A stretch of 5,137 nucleotides of DNA from a bacterium (GTDB taxonomy: Bacteria; UBP14; UBA6098; B30-G16): positions 1 through 5,137 of the forward strand of contig JALTEE010000491.1 of the NCBI GenBank assembly GCA_027007865.1, written 5' to 3'. The translations under genes and the position numbers were made by a program. The notes under the pieces are model-generated. The model was given only the letters and a program-made list of their open reading frames with translations, had not been told where the DNA came from and did not search any database. Positions 1-5,137 of this stretch are shown here, in pieces. Each line of letters opens with the position of its first letter. Position 1 is the stretch's first letter.

Positions 1-21
1 ACTAATAACTAATATCTAATA
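1..21. repeat. Short AT-rich heptamer tandem repeat in leader
   Basis: Three consecutive 7-base units, ACTAATA, ACTAATA and TCTAATA, fill the first 21 bases. They are followed by the looser TTCAAAT just before the Shine-Dalgarno site of the first gene. All three plus-strand frames contain a stop codon within the first 18 bases, so an upstream gene could end here, but this cannot be decided from the window. The repeat may be chance in AT-rich DNA or part of a longer array cut by the window edge. Confidence 0.4.
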
Positions 22-39
22 TTCAAATAGGGGGAAGAA

Positions 40-957
40 ATGAAAGTAATTATTAAGTGGACAATGTTTCTTTTTATAATTCCTGCGCTGCTTTTTGGGC
101 AGGCGAAAGTCGGCACTGCCGCAGGACAGTTTTTAGAGATTTCACCTTCGCCTCGTGCGGAAGGTATGTCCAGCGCATTTATCGGCGTTTCCGACGACAT
201 TTTTGCTATATACTATAATCCTGCGGGTCTTGCGTGGCATCCCGAGAAGCAGATGGCGTTTTCTCACACATTATTATATGCCGGCATTTCAAACGAGTGG
301 GCGGCATTTTCAATGCCTGCGCTGAATGGAGTTGTTGCAATTTCGGCAACAGCACTAAACGCAGGTGAAATGGAGGAAACGACTCCGTATCATCCCGAAG
401 GCACCGGCAGAACTTTTGGTGCAGGTGCGCTATCTGCGGGAATCACTTATGCGAAACCACTCACAGATAGATTTTCTGTTGGAGTAAATGTAAAATACAT
501 CAGCGAGTTTCTTGCCGATGTTACGGCATCGACTTGGGGAATGGATATTGGAACCTATTACAGAACTGCATTTAGAGATGTCAGGTTTGGAATGATACTT
601 TCCAATTTTGGCCCCGATATGAAATATATTCAGCAGAGTTATCCGCTGCCGATGTCGTTTCATTTCGGTGCTGCTGGTGAAATTATCAATAATGAAACAA
701 ACAGAATCACAATAGATTTCGAGGGTGCTCATCCGAACGATAACCTCGAAAAATTTCAGGCTGGATTCGAATACGCATATAAAGAATTCGCCTTTCTTCG
801 AGGTGGATATAAGATACAATACGACAGCGATAGATTTACTGTTGGTGGCGGAGTTAAACTGCCTCTTGGCGGATTTTTCGCAAAGGCGGATTATTCGTTC
901 ACATATACGAAATATCTTCCTGCGGTGCATAGATTTAGCATCGGAGTTGAATTTTAG
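40..957 (+). CDS. PorV/PorQ-family outer-membrane beta-barrel protein
   Basis: This is a complete 305-residue protein. Residues 1-20 form a signal peptide (basic start, hydrophobic core, then Leu-Phe-Gly before Gln21). The mature protein opens with the family hallmark at about residues 24-66: a GTAAGQFLEI segment, then SSAFIGVSDDIFAIYYNPAG, equivalent to the 'GGAF-ADD-YNPAGLA' block of PorV/PorQ proteins. The rest alternates polar and aromatic or hydrophobic residues with many glycines, as in beta strands. It includes the stretch EYAYKEFAFLRGGYK near 244-258. The protein ends in Phe, the usual C-terminal signal for BAM-dependent barrel insertion. PorV is known as a type IX secretion shuttle in Bacteroidota, but many relatives occur where no type IX system is known, so the exact role here is open. 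The ATG follows a G-rich ribosome site (AGGGGG, 5-base spacing). The lipoprotein gene lies 43 bases downstream on the same strand and is probably co-transcribed. Confidence 0.9.
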   Translation: MKVIIKWTMFLFIIPALLFGQAKVGTAAGQFLEISPSPRAEGMSSAFIGVSDDIFAIYYNPAGLAWHPEKQMAFSHTLLYAGISNEWAAFSMPALNGVVAISATALNAGEMEETTPYHPEGTGRTFGAGALSAGITYAKPLTDRFSVGVNVKYISEFLADVTASTWGMDIGTYYRTAFRDVRFGMILSNFGPDMKYIQQSYPLPMSFHFGAAGEIINNETNRITIDFEGAHPNDNLEKFQAGFEYAYKEFAFLRGGYKIQYDSDRFTVGGGVKLPLGGFFAKADYSFTYTKYLPAVHRFSIGVEF

Positions 958-961
958 TATC

Positions 962-975
962 GAAATTAGAAATTA
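962..975 (+). repeat. GAAATTA heptamer duplication in gene spacer
   Basis: Two perfect adjacent copies of GAAATTA are followed by a related AAATT. They lie in the 43-base spacer just after the stop codon of the PorV-like gene. The next gene's ribosome site, GAGGTGA (991-997), lies three bases before its ATG, or six bases counted from GAGG. No terminator hairpin is visible in this spacer, which fits read-through into the lipoprotein gene. Confidence 0.4.
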
Positions 976-1000
976 AAATTTTCAGATAACGAGGTGAACG

Positions 1001-2710
1001 ATGAATAAGAAAATTGTGTATGTATATGCTGCGATTTTGCTTGTAATAGGAACGATGCTTTTCTATGGATGCAATTATAAAGGGACGGAATATCCGCAGG
1101 AGAACCCGTTTGTTAATGTTTATGGTGTTCCGCCTGATAGTTCCGTTCTTGGCGCTGCTCCACAGATATACTGGTGGGGAACGGACAGAGATGGCAGAAT
1201 ACTCGGATATGAATATATCGATATTCCTCGTTCCAAAGTAAGCGAAACAACTTATGCAGACCTTGTGGCGAACTATAGCACTTCGCCAAATGTTCCTGAT
1301 AGCGGCGTTGCATTGCTCGATGGAAAATATTCGAGATGGTTGCTCACAGAATCTAATATGGATACAATATTTTTGACCCTCGAGCCGGGTGAAGATACGA
1401 CGGAGCATCTATTCTGTGTCAGGTCGTTCGATAATGACAGTAACCGTTCGGATATGGAATGTATGATTTATTTCCGCATAAACGAACCGCCAGATTCTAT
1501 GATACTTCTCGAATACGATGACTATCCCGAAGGAGATACTTTTTGGGTGATAGATGATTTCACAGACGATTGGGAAGGAATTCCTGTATCCTGGCGCGGA
1601 CACGACCCGGATAATTCTGTGGTTCTCGAATATCATTGGTGGGTCGAGAATTTCGACGATGCGCTTGATACGGCGCGAACTTCTCTCGCTGAAGATTCAC
1701 TCGGGGGAATATTTGCAGGAAAAGACACATTGGATGGATGGGTTAGAAGCACGAGCACTTTGCTTAAAAACATTCCAACAGGGCATTGGCGATTTATTAT
1801 TCAAATAAGAGATGACGCGTTTTATCCCGGCGCTATGGATACATTCGAATTCTATACCACGCATCCATTCTTTGACCCGACTGTCGATACTAATATCACT
1901 ATGATGAGCGAAGGTGAATTCCCGCACAAATTGTTGTTCCTCTATAACCCGACAATCGGATGGAATGAATCTATGTGGACGGATTTTTACCAGCCCATTT
2001 TCGAGCATATTAAGAATGAAGGATATATCGACGATTACGAGGCTGTAGCAGGTATCGCTTCTGGAGAAAGGCTAAATATCACAAAGTGGGATATGAAAGA
2101 TTACAGTATTATCTATCTCTATCATCTCGGAGGACCTCTTACTATGGGCGCTATGCAAACTCCGACTTCCGATATGCTCGAAGAACTTCATAAGTATGTT
2201 CTTGCTGGCGGTAGAGTTATATTCGATGGAAGAGCGTTTTTCCGCCAAATCGGCGAATTTACAAGTTCATATAGTCCGTATGGACAAATACCATTCGATA
2301 TGTTCGGGATAACATGGAATAGCAGCGGTGCACAGTTTAACTGGGCGGAATCGAGCCATCCGGGCTTTTCCGATTTGCCTATCGATTCGAACAAAGTTTC
2401 CACTATCGGTGATATATCTGCCGTAGGAGTATATCCATACTTTGCGGGTGTGCCATACGCAGAAGTGCTTTATAATGCAGGAAGTTATGACGGAGATTCG
2501 CTGTATGCAGATTCATTCATCGGTTTGCCAGTTGCCTGTCGTTTTGCAAAGCAAACTTCGAGAAGCGCATATTTCTCTTTCCCACTGTATATAATGAAAA
2601 ATGACGAAGGACAAATTACAACTATGCTCGATAGTATTTTCAGCTTCGTCTCTCTCGGATTTGAAGAAGATACCACAGGAAGCGAAAGTCTTTTGAGAAC
2701 CTGGTGGTAA
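1001..2710 (+). CDS. Large lipoprotein: two Ig-like modules plus amidotransferase-like domain
   Basis: This is a complete 569-residue protein that I do not recognise as a named gene. Residues 1-23 are a lipoprotein-type signal peptide ending Leu-Phe-Tyr-Gly before Cys24. The lipobox is degenerate (Phe at -3, Tyr at -2), and Asn at +2 gives no Asp retention signal, so outer-membrane anchoring is likely. Residues of about 37-159 and 161-287 look like two Ig/fibronectin-type beta modules. Each contains a Trp-rich 'W-G-D-D' strand pair (WWGTDRDGRILGYEY at 58-72 and WRGHDPDNSVVLEYHWW at 198-214). Residues of about 306-552 resemble a class-I glutamine-amidotransferase-like fold: KLLFLYN, YSIIYLYHLGG, then a helix leading to YVLAGGRVIFDGR near 399-411, and finally a YFSFPLYIMKN strand before a last helix. 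No obvious Cys nucleophile elbow is seen, so the domain is probably non-catalytic. No type IX C-terminal sorting domain is seen, and the chain ends in Trp-Trp. The start is set by GAGGTGA just upstream. Confidence 0.85.
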   Translation: MNKKIVYVYAAILLVIGTMLFYGCNYKGTEYPQENPFVNVYGVPPDSSVLGAAPQIYWWGTDRDGRILGYEYIDIPRSKVSETTYADLVANYSTSPNVPDSGVALLDGKYSRWLLTESNMDTIFLTLEPGEDTTEHLFCVRSFDNDSNRSDMECMIYFRINEPPDSMILLEYDDYPEGDTFWVIDDFTDDWEGIPVSWRGHDPDNSVVLEYHWWVENFDDALDTARTSLAEDSLGGIFAGKDTLDGWVRSTSTLLKNIPTGHWRFIIQIRDDAFYPGAMDTFEFYTTHPFFDPTVDTNITMMSEGEFPHKLLFLYNPTIGWNESMWTDFYQPIFEHIKNEGYIDDYEAVAGIASGERLNITKWDMKDYSIIYLYHLGGPLTMGAMQTPTSDMLEELHKYVLAGGRVIFDGRAFFRQIGEFTSSYSPYGQIPFDMFGITWNSSGAQFNWAESSHPGFSDLPIDSNKVSTIGDISAVGVYPYFAGVPYAEVLYNAGSYDGDSLYADSFIGLPVACRFAKQTSRSAYFSFPLYIMKNDEGQITTMLDSIFSFVSLGFEEDTTGSESLLRTWW

Positions 2711-2729
2711 ATATTTGCGACGGAGCATG

Positions 2730-2750
2730 CTTGATAGCGAAGATATCGAG
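2730..2750 (+). repeat. Hairpin in 3' region of lipoprotein gene
   Basis: CTTGATA (2730-2736) can pair with TATCGAG (2744-2750) over seven positions, one of them a G-U wobble, around a seven-base loop GCGAAGA. Flanking bases add partial pairing: CGAC (2718-2721) with GTCG (2759-2762), and GCATG (2725-2729) with most of CACGC (2753-2757). The whole block of about 2716-2766 could therefore form one long imperfect stem. The segment CGCAGTCGAAGG within it resembles short interspersed palindromic repeats known from many environmental bacterial genomes. That resemblance is from memory and untested. Confidence 0.4.
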
Positions 2751-2765
2751 GACACGCAGTCGAAG

Positions 2766-2799
2766 GTGCAGAGAAATTTTTCATAATAAATTCTCTCAC
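2766..2799 (+). terminator. Imperfect stem, possible weak terminator or mRNA end
   Basis: GTG-AGAGAA-TTT on the left (2766-2779) pairs with AAA-TTCTCT-CAC on the right (2788-2799), giving 12 base pairs. Single-base bulges sit at C2769 and A2776, and the loop is eight bases. The stem is AT-rich and no uridine run follows immediately; TTTTT appears only about 13 bases later (2813-2817). It begins 56 bases after the lipoprotein stop codon, which suits a 3'-end structure, but the terminator call is weak. Confidence 0.3.
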
Positions 2800-2951
2800 T
2801 GTTTAAAGATAGTTTTTAAGTATCTGCAATATAGAACAAAACACTCGCTATTTTTTCACAGCTTGTCAGGGGAACCTATATTGTCTTATCAAATCGGACA
2901 ATGACGGGTTAGCTATTGTGCAGTTCCTATAAAGATATTTTTTCTTAGAAA

Positions 2952-3683
2952 CTATTTTTTTCGCAGTTTCCGCTCGACTTTACGAATATCTTTTTCTCTG
3001 TCCACGCTCACGAGTTCCGCCGCTTCGGGAATTATTTTGCAGTGAATTTTCACACCGTATTCGAGGGCGCGCAGTTGTTCGAGGCCTTCTTCGCGTTCCA
3101 ACGGAGAAACTCCGATTCGTGATATTCGCAAAAGGTCTTCCCATCGATATGCATAAATGCCGATGTGTCGCTGAGGTGCTATGCTGCCGTTTTTGCGATA
3201 AGGTATCGGAGAGCGCGAGAAATAAAGTGCGAAGCCGTTTTTGTCCGTAACGACTTTTACTACATCTTTGTTTCGCCATTGCCTTTCAGACGATATTGGA
3301 GTGGAAATCGTTGCCATTCCCGCCTCCGGATGAGCGACAATATCGTCTACGAGTGAATCTATTATTTTCCCGTTTATAAGTGGCTCGTCTCCTTGAATAT
3401 TAATTATTATATCGTATAGATGCAGTTTTTTTGCGACTTCGGCGGTTCTTTCCATTCCGTTTTTGCAAGATGGCGATGTAATGATTACATCCGCGCCGTG
3501 CCTTTCTGCAGCTTCTACAATCCGCTCGTCATCGGTTGCGATAATTGTGTGGTCGAGCAATGATGCTTCTGTGGCACCGTCGTATGTCCACAGAACAAGT
3601 GGTTTCCCAAGTATCGGCGAAAGCATCTTGCCGGGGAAACGAGTCGATGAATACCTCGCAGGGATAACTCCAAGAATGCGCAA
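2952..3683 (-). CDS. kdsB: 3-deoxy-manno-octulosonate cytidylyltransferase
   Basis: This cytoplasmic enzyme joins CTP and Kdo to give CMP-Kdo and pyrophosphate, the activated sugar that Kdo transferase adds to lipid A in the lipopolysaccharide inner core. At 243 residues it has the usual family length. Visible motifs are the nucleotide-binding loop PARYSSTRFPGK (8-19), ATDDERI (49-55), NIQGDEPL (95-102), FSRSPIPY (155-162), HIGIYAYR (173-180), LEQLRALEYG (201-210) and SVDREKDI (226-233). Asp99 and Asp228 match the two magnesium-binding aspartates of the family. The usual SGT(E/D)R segment reads Asn-Gly-Met-Glu-Arg (75-79). The start is TTG, not ATG: it lies six bases after a perfect AGGAGG, and the next in-frame Met is past the nucleotide loop. 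It follows the secretin gene by 22 bases, so the two are probably co-transcribed. The functional link between them is unclear. Confidence 0.97.
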   Translation of the reverse strand: MRILGVIPARYSSTRFPGKMLSPILGKPLVLWTYDGATEASLLDHTIIATDDERIVEAAERHGADVIITSPSCKNGMERTAEVAKKLHLYDIIINIQGDEPLINGKIIDSLVDDIVAHPEAGMATISTPISSERQWRNKDVVKVVTDKNGFALYFSRSPIPYRKNGSIAPQRHIGIYAYRWEDLLRISRIGVSPLEREEGLEQLRALEYGVKIHCKIIPEAAELVSVDREKDIRKVERKLRKK

Positions 3684-3689
3684 TTATAT

Positions 3690-3695
3690 CCTCCT
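3690..3695 (-). promoter_or_regulatory. Perfect Shine-Dalgarno site that sets the TTG start of kdsB
   Basis: Read on the minus strand this is AGGAGG, followed by the six-base spacer ATATAA and then TTG at 3683-3681. Only from this TTG does the protein begin with the Met-Arg-Ile-Leu-Gly-Val-Ile-Pro-Ala-Arg opening typical of KdsB. A start search limited to ATG would cut off the catalytic N-terminus. The site lies in the 22-base gap after the secretin stop codon. Confidence 0.9.
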
Positions 3696-3705
3696 GATTG
3701 ATAAA

Positions 3706-4995
3706 TTATGATAGAATTTCGGGTGATATAAATATGGTAATAACAGTAGAAGTTGTCGATTTCATTTTATACTTAAATAATTCACCTATAAGCGGAATGC
3801 TTTTCAATAGTGGCACACCATATTCGGTTTCTTGCTGTTCATTTGTTATAAGTCCACCTATGGTTACGATATCTCCGGATTTAACTATCAATCGAGTGTT
3901 GGCGGTTCGTGTAGTTATCTCATAACCCGATGTTCCCGATATATAGCCGCTTCTTTCCACAGCAATATCGAGAACTATTTTGTCGTTTTTTGCAATTCTC
4001 GGAGTAACAGTGACTTTCGTGCCAACCTGATAGAATGTTGTTATAGTATTGCCCGATGGGTCGAGAGTAGTTATTGGAATTTGTTTTCCCGAAAAAATCT
4101 CCGCCTTATGATTGTCCATCGTAATTATATGTGGTTGGTCGAGTATTTTGCCTTTCCCTTTGGATATAATAGCGGAAAGTTTTGCGTTGAACGAATATGC
4201 TCCCGATATAATTCCCCATGTGAATTTACCTATACTCGTTTCGCCGACCTGGTCCATATTGGAAGATGCGGTAATATTACCATCTGCTTGGGTAGCAGTC
4301 CAATCTATTCCAAGGTCTTTCAAATAGGATTTGTCTATTTGAACAATCTGACACGAAATTTTTACCTGTTTTACAAGAACATCGAGAGAATCTATCATAT
4401 CGGCGATTATATCGAGATTTTCAGGTATATCCGTTATGATAAGGGTGTTCGATGACTTATCTACAACAATTTCTCCTTTGCTGGACTTAGTGCTTTTTAT
4501 CGCCGATTCTATATCTGCTGCATCGACATTCTCAATTCTGAATAATCTTGTTTCCGTATCTTTGAGCTGCTTTACCTTGTTGACATTTCCCATCTCATCG
4601 AATTTTTGTGTCCAAAATTTGCTTTCGGAAAGAACATACCAATATCCTTCTTTTTTAATAGTGCGGAGGTTATAAAGGTCGAGCAGCAGACTGAAAACTT
4701 GACACCACGATACATTTTCGAGTTTAAGAGAAACTTTTATGGAGAGTTCAGGGTCGACCACGATGTTCACATTTGCAGTATCGGATAGCAGGGCGAAAAT
4801 TGCTCGTATATCTGCATTTTGAAAAACGAGTTTCTCGAAACATATACATACAGACAATGTTCCCGACTGGCATCCTCCGCAATCTGCACATACTTTTGGA
4901 ACGCCACGCTCGAAGGCGAAGTTATCGTTTTGCCCAAACGCAGCAAGGAACATCATAAAAATAAATAGTGCAAAATATGTAAATCTGATTTTCAT
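3706..4995 (-). CDS. Short secretin of the PilQ/GspD superfamily
   Basis: This is an outer-membrane multimeric channel subunit of the kind used by type IV pili and type II/III secretion. It is 429 residues and complete. Residues 1-21 are a signal peptide (Ala-Phe-Gly before Gln22). A five-cysteine cluster follows at 36, 39, 42, 50 and 52. Residues of about 53-123 fit the STN domain, and 147-206 fit one secretin N1/NolW-like domain (LFRIENVDAADIE; then SSNTLIITD). Residues of about 208-427 are the secretin core, with VGTKVTVTPRI (324-334), GDIVTIGGLI (374-383), the signature VPLLKSIPLIGELF (394-407) and a final strand VITIFISPEIL. Known PilQ and GspD proteins are usually 600 residues or more. 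This one lacks AMIN domains and extra N-domain repeats, and no pilotin-binding tail is seen. No pilus or secretion genes lie in the window, so pilus versus export use is undecided. ATG is preceded by AAGAAGG with a six-base spacing; kdsB follows. Confidence 0.94.
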   Translation of the reverse strand: MKIRFTYFALFIFMMFLAAFGQNDNFAFERGVPKVCADCGGCQSGTLSVCICFEKLVFQNADIRAIFALLSDTANVNIVVDPELSIKVSLKLENVSWCQVFSLLLDLYNLRTIKKEGYWYVLSESKFWTQKFDEMGNVNKVKQLKDTETRLFRIENVDAADIESAIKSTKSSKGEIVVDKSSNTLIITDIPENLDIIADMIDSLDVLVKQVKISCQIVQIDKSYLKDLGIDWTATQADGNITASSNMDQVGETSIGKFTWGIISGAYSFNAKLSAIISKGKGKILDQPHIITMDNHKAEIFSGKQIPITTLDPSGNTITTFYQVGTKVTVTPRIAKNDKIVLDIAVERSGYISGTSGYEITTRTANTRLIVKSGDIVTIGGLITNEQQETEYGVPLLKSIPLIGELFKYKMKSTTSTVITIFISPEILS

Positions 4996-5137
4996 ATAGC
5001 GCCTTCTTGTATTTATGTTCTTGGGCGTTTTAGTCGGTTGTTTTAAATTTTATCCCGACCCAGCGGAATTTGTCCTTTGCTTTTTTAAATATATATCGAA
5101 TTTATTTCAATCGCAAATATTTATAGTGATTTTATGG
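4996..5137 (-). other. Leader region upstream of the secretin gene
   Basis: On the minus strand the ribosome site AAGAAGG (5008-5002) lies six bases before the secretin ATG. The other bases up to the window edge are AT-rich, and every minus-strand frame carries stop codons, so no upstream gene on this strand reaches closer than about 30 bases from the edge. The secretin is therefore not tightly coupled to a preceding pil-type gene within this window. An ATG at 5134 on the plus strand has no ribosome site and cannot be judged. Confidence 0.6.
5088..5116 (-). promoter_or_regulatory. Candidate sigma-70-type promoter for secretin-kdsB
   Basis: On the minus strand, TTGCGA (5116-5111) and TATATT (5093-5088) are separated by exactly 17 bases. 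They match the -35 consensus at four of six positions and the -10 consensus at five of six. Transcription would start near 5081 and give a leader of roughly 85 bases before the secretin ATG. In AT-rich DNA such matches arise often by chance, and the promoter consensus of this lineage is unknown, so this is only a candidate. Confidence 0.3.

Larger units (their letters stand above)
2711..2951. other. Convergent intergenic region, no credible gene
   Basis: These 241 bases lie between the stop codons of the lipoprotein gene (plus strand) and kdsB (minus strand). The first 60 bases are richer in G and C and can fold; the rest is AT-rich. Besides the two hairpins listed separately there are weaker inverted pairs: CAATATAG (2827-2834) with CTATATTG (2876-2883), ATTGTC (2880-2885) with GACAAT (2897-2902), and GGAAC (2871-2875) with GTTCC (2923-2927). 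None is a strong GC-rich stem followed directly by a T-run, so no classical intrinsic terminator can be assigned to either gene. A T-run at 2954-2960 sits within the kdsB 3' end, behind a tiny palindrome (2941-2951) whose loop is too small to fold as drawn. Confidence 0.7.

Noticed and set aside
430..1408. Two long minus-strand open frames (430-930 and 935-1408)
   Set aside because: Both lie antisense to the PorV-like and lipoprotein genes, whose protein features are clear. The frames show biased, low-sense composition and no family motif.
2704..2904. A 66-codon plus-strand frame covering the convergent intergenic region
   Set aside because: Its ATG lies inside the last codons of the lipoprotein gene without a ribosome site, and the product is an Arg/Cys-rich string reading through the hairpins.
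2941..2961. TTTCTTAGAAA palindrome followed by a T-run as a plus-strand terminator
   Set aside because: The arms leave a one-base loop and hold only AT-rich pairs, and the T-run is the complement of the Lys codons and stop codon of kdsB. It is not a convincing intrinsic terminator.
3832..4455. A 207-codon open frame on the plus strand
   Set aside because: It is antisense to the secretin gene, has no ribosome site, is rich in Tyr, Cys, Arg and Ser in no recognisable pattern, and covers well-conserved secretin motifs on the other strand. It is a shadow frame.
5044..5103. Minus-strand segment reading KSKGQIPLGRDKI before a stop, like the end of an upstream protein
   Set aside because: The frame is closed by another stop codon directly upstream (about 5087), leaving only 13 residues with no start. 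Other frames here are also interrupted.
1..5137. CRISPR array, tRNA, rRNA, insertion sequence or phage element
   Set aside because: No regularly spaced repeats, tRNA-like folds, rRNA blocks, transposase motifs or terminal inverted repeats with target duplications were seen.

Overview
The window holds four complete protein-coding genes in two convergent pairs, separated by a 241-base non-coding region. It suggests an uncultured or little-studied Gram-negative (diderm) bacterium. kdsB makes the activated Kdo sugar of lipopolysaccharide, the secretin is an outer-membrane channel, one gene encodes a probable outer-membrane beta-barrel and another a lipoprotein. A PorV/PorQ-type barrel followed by a large lipoprotein with Ig-like and amidotransferase-like parts is a style common in the Fibrobacterota-Chlorobiota-Bacteroidota (FCB) group and neighbouring candidate phyla. 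That placement is an inference from protein style, not a measured phylogeny. The DNA is moderately AT-rich.

Layout. Bases 1-39 are an AT-rich leader with a short heptamer repeat. Plus-strand genes follow: a PorV/PorQ-family outer-membrane protein (40-957) and, 43 bases later, a 569-residue lipoprotein (1001-2710). Together they look like one transcription unit. Bases 2711-2951 carry no credible gene but contain several imperfect inverted repeats. On the minus strand, a short secretin (4995-3706) is followed after 22 bases by kdsB (3683-2952), which starts at TTG behind a perfect AGGAGG. Bases 4996-5137 are the leader of the secretin, with a Shine-Dalgarno site and a weak promoter candidate.

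All four products act at, or build, the cell envelope: a barrel, a lipoprotein, a secretin and an LPS-precursor enzyme. No complete new system can be claimed from four genes.

The most striking observation is compositional. The tetranucleotide GATC does not occur anywhere in the 5137 bases, although GAT and ATC are both very common, and its permutation TCGA occurs about 50 times. Other points worth a second look are a five-cysteine cluster at the mature N-terminus of the secretin, the amidotransferase-like domain on the lipoprotein, and the structured 3' region after the lipoprotein gene.
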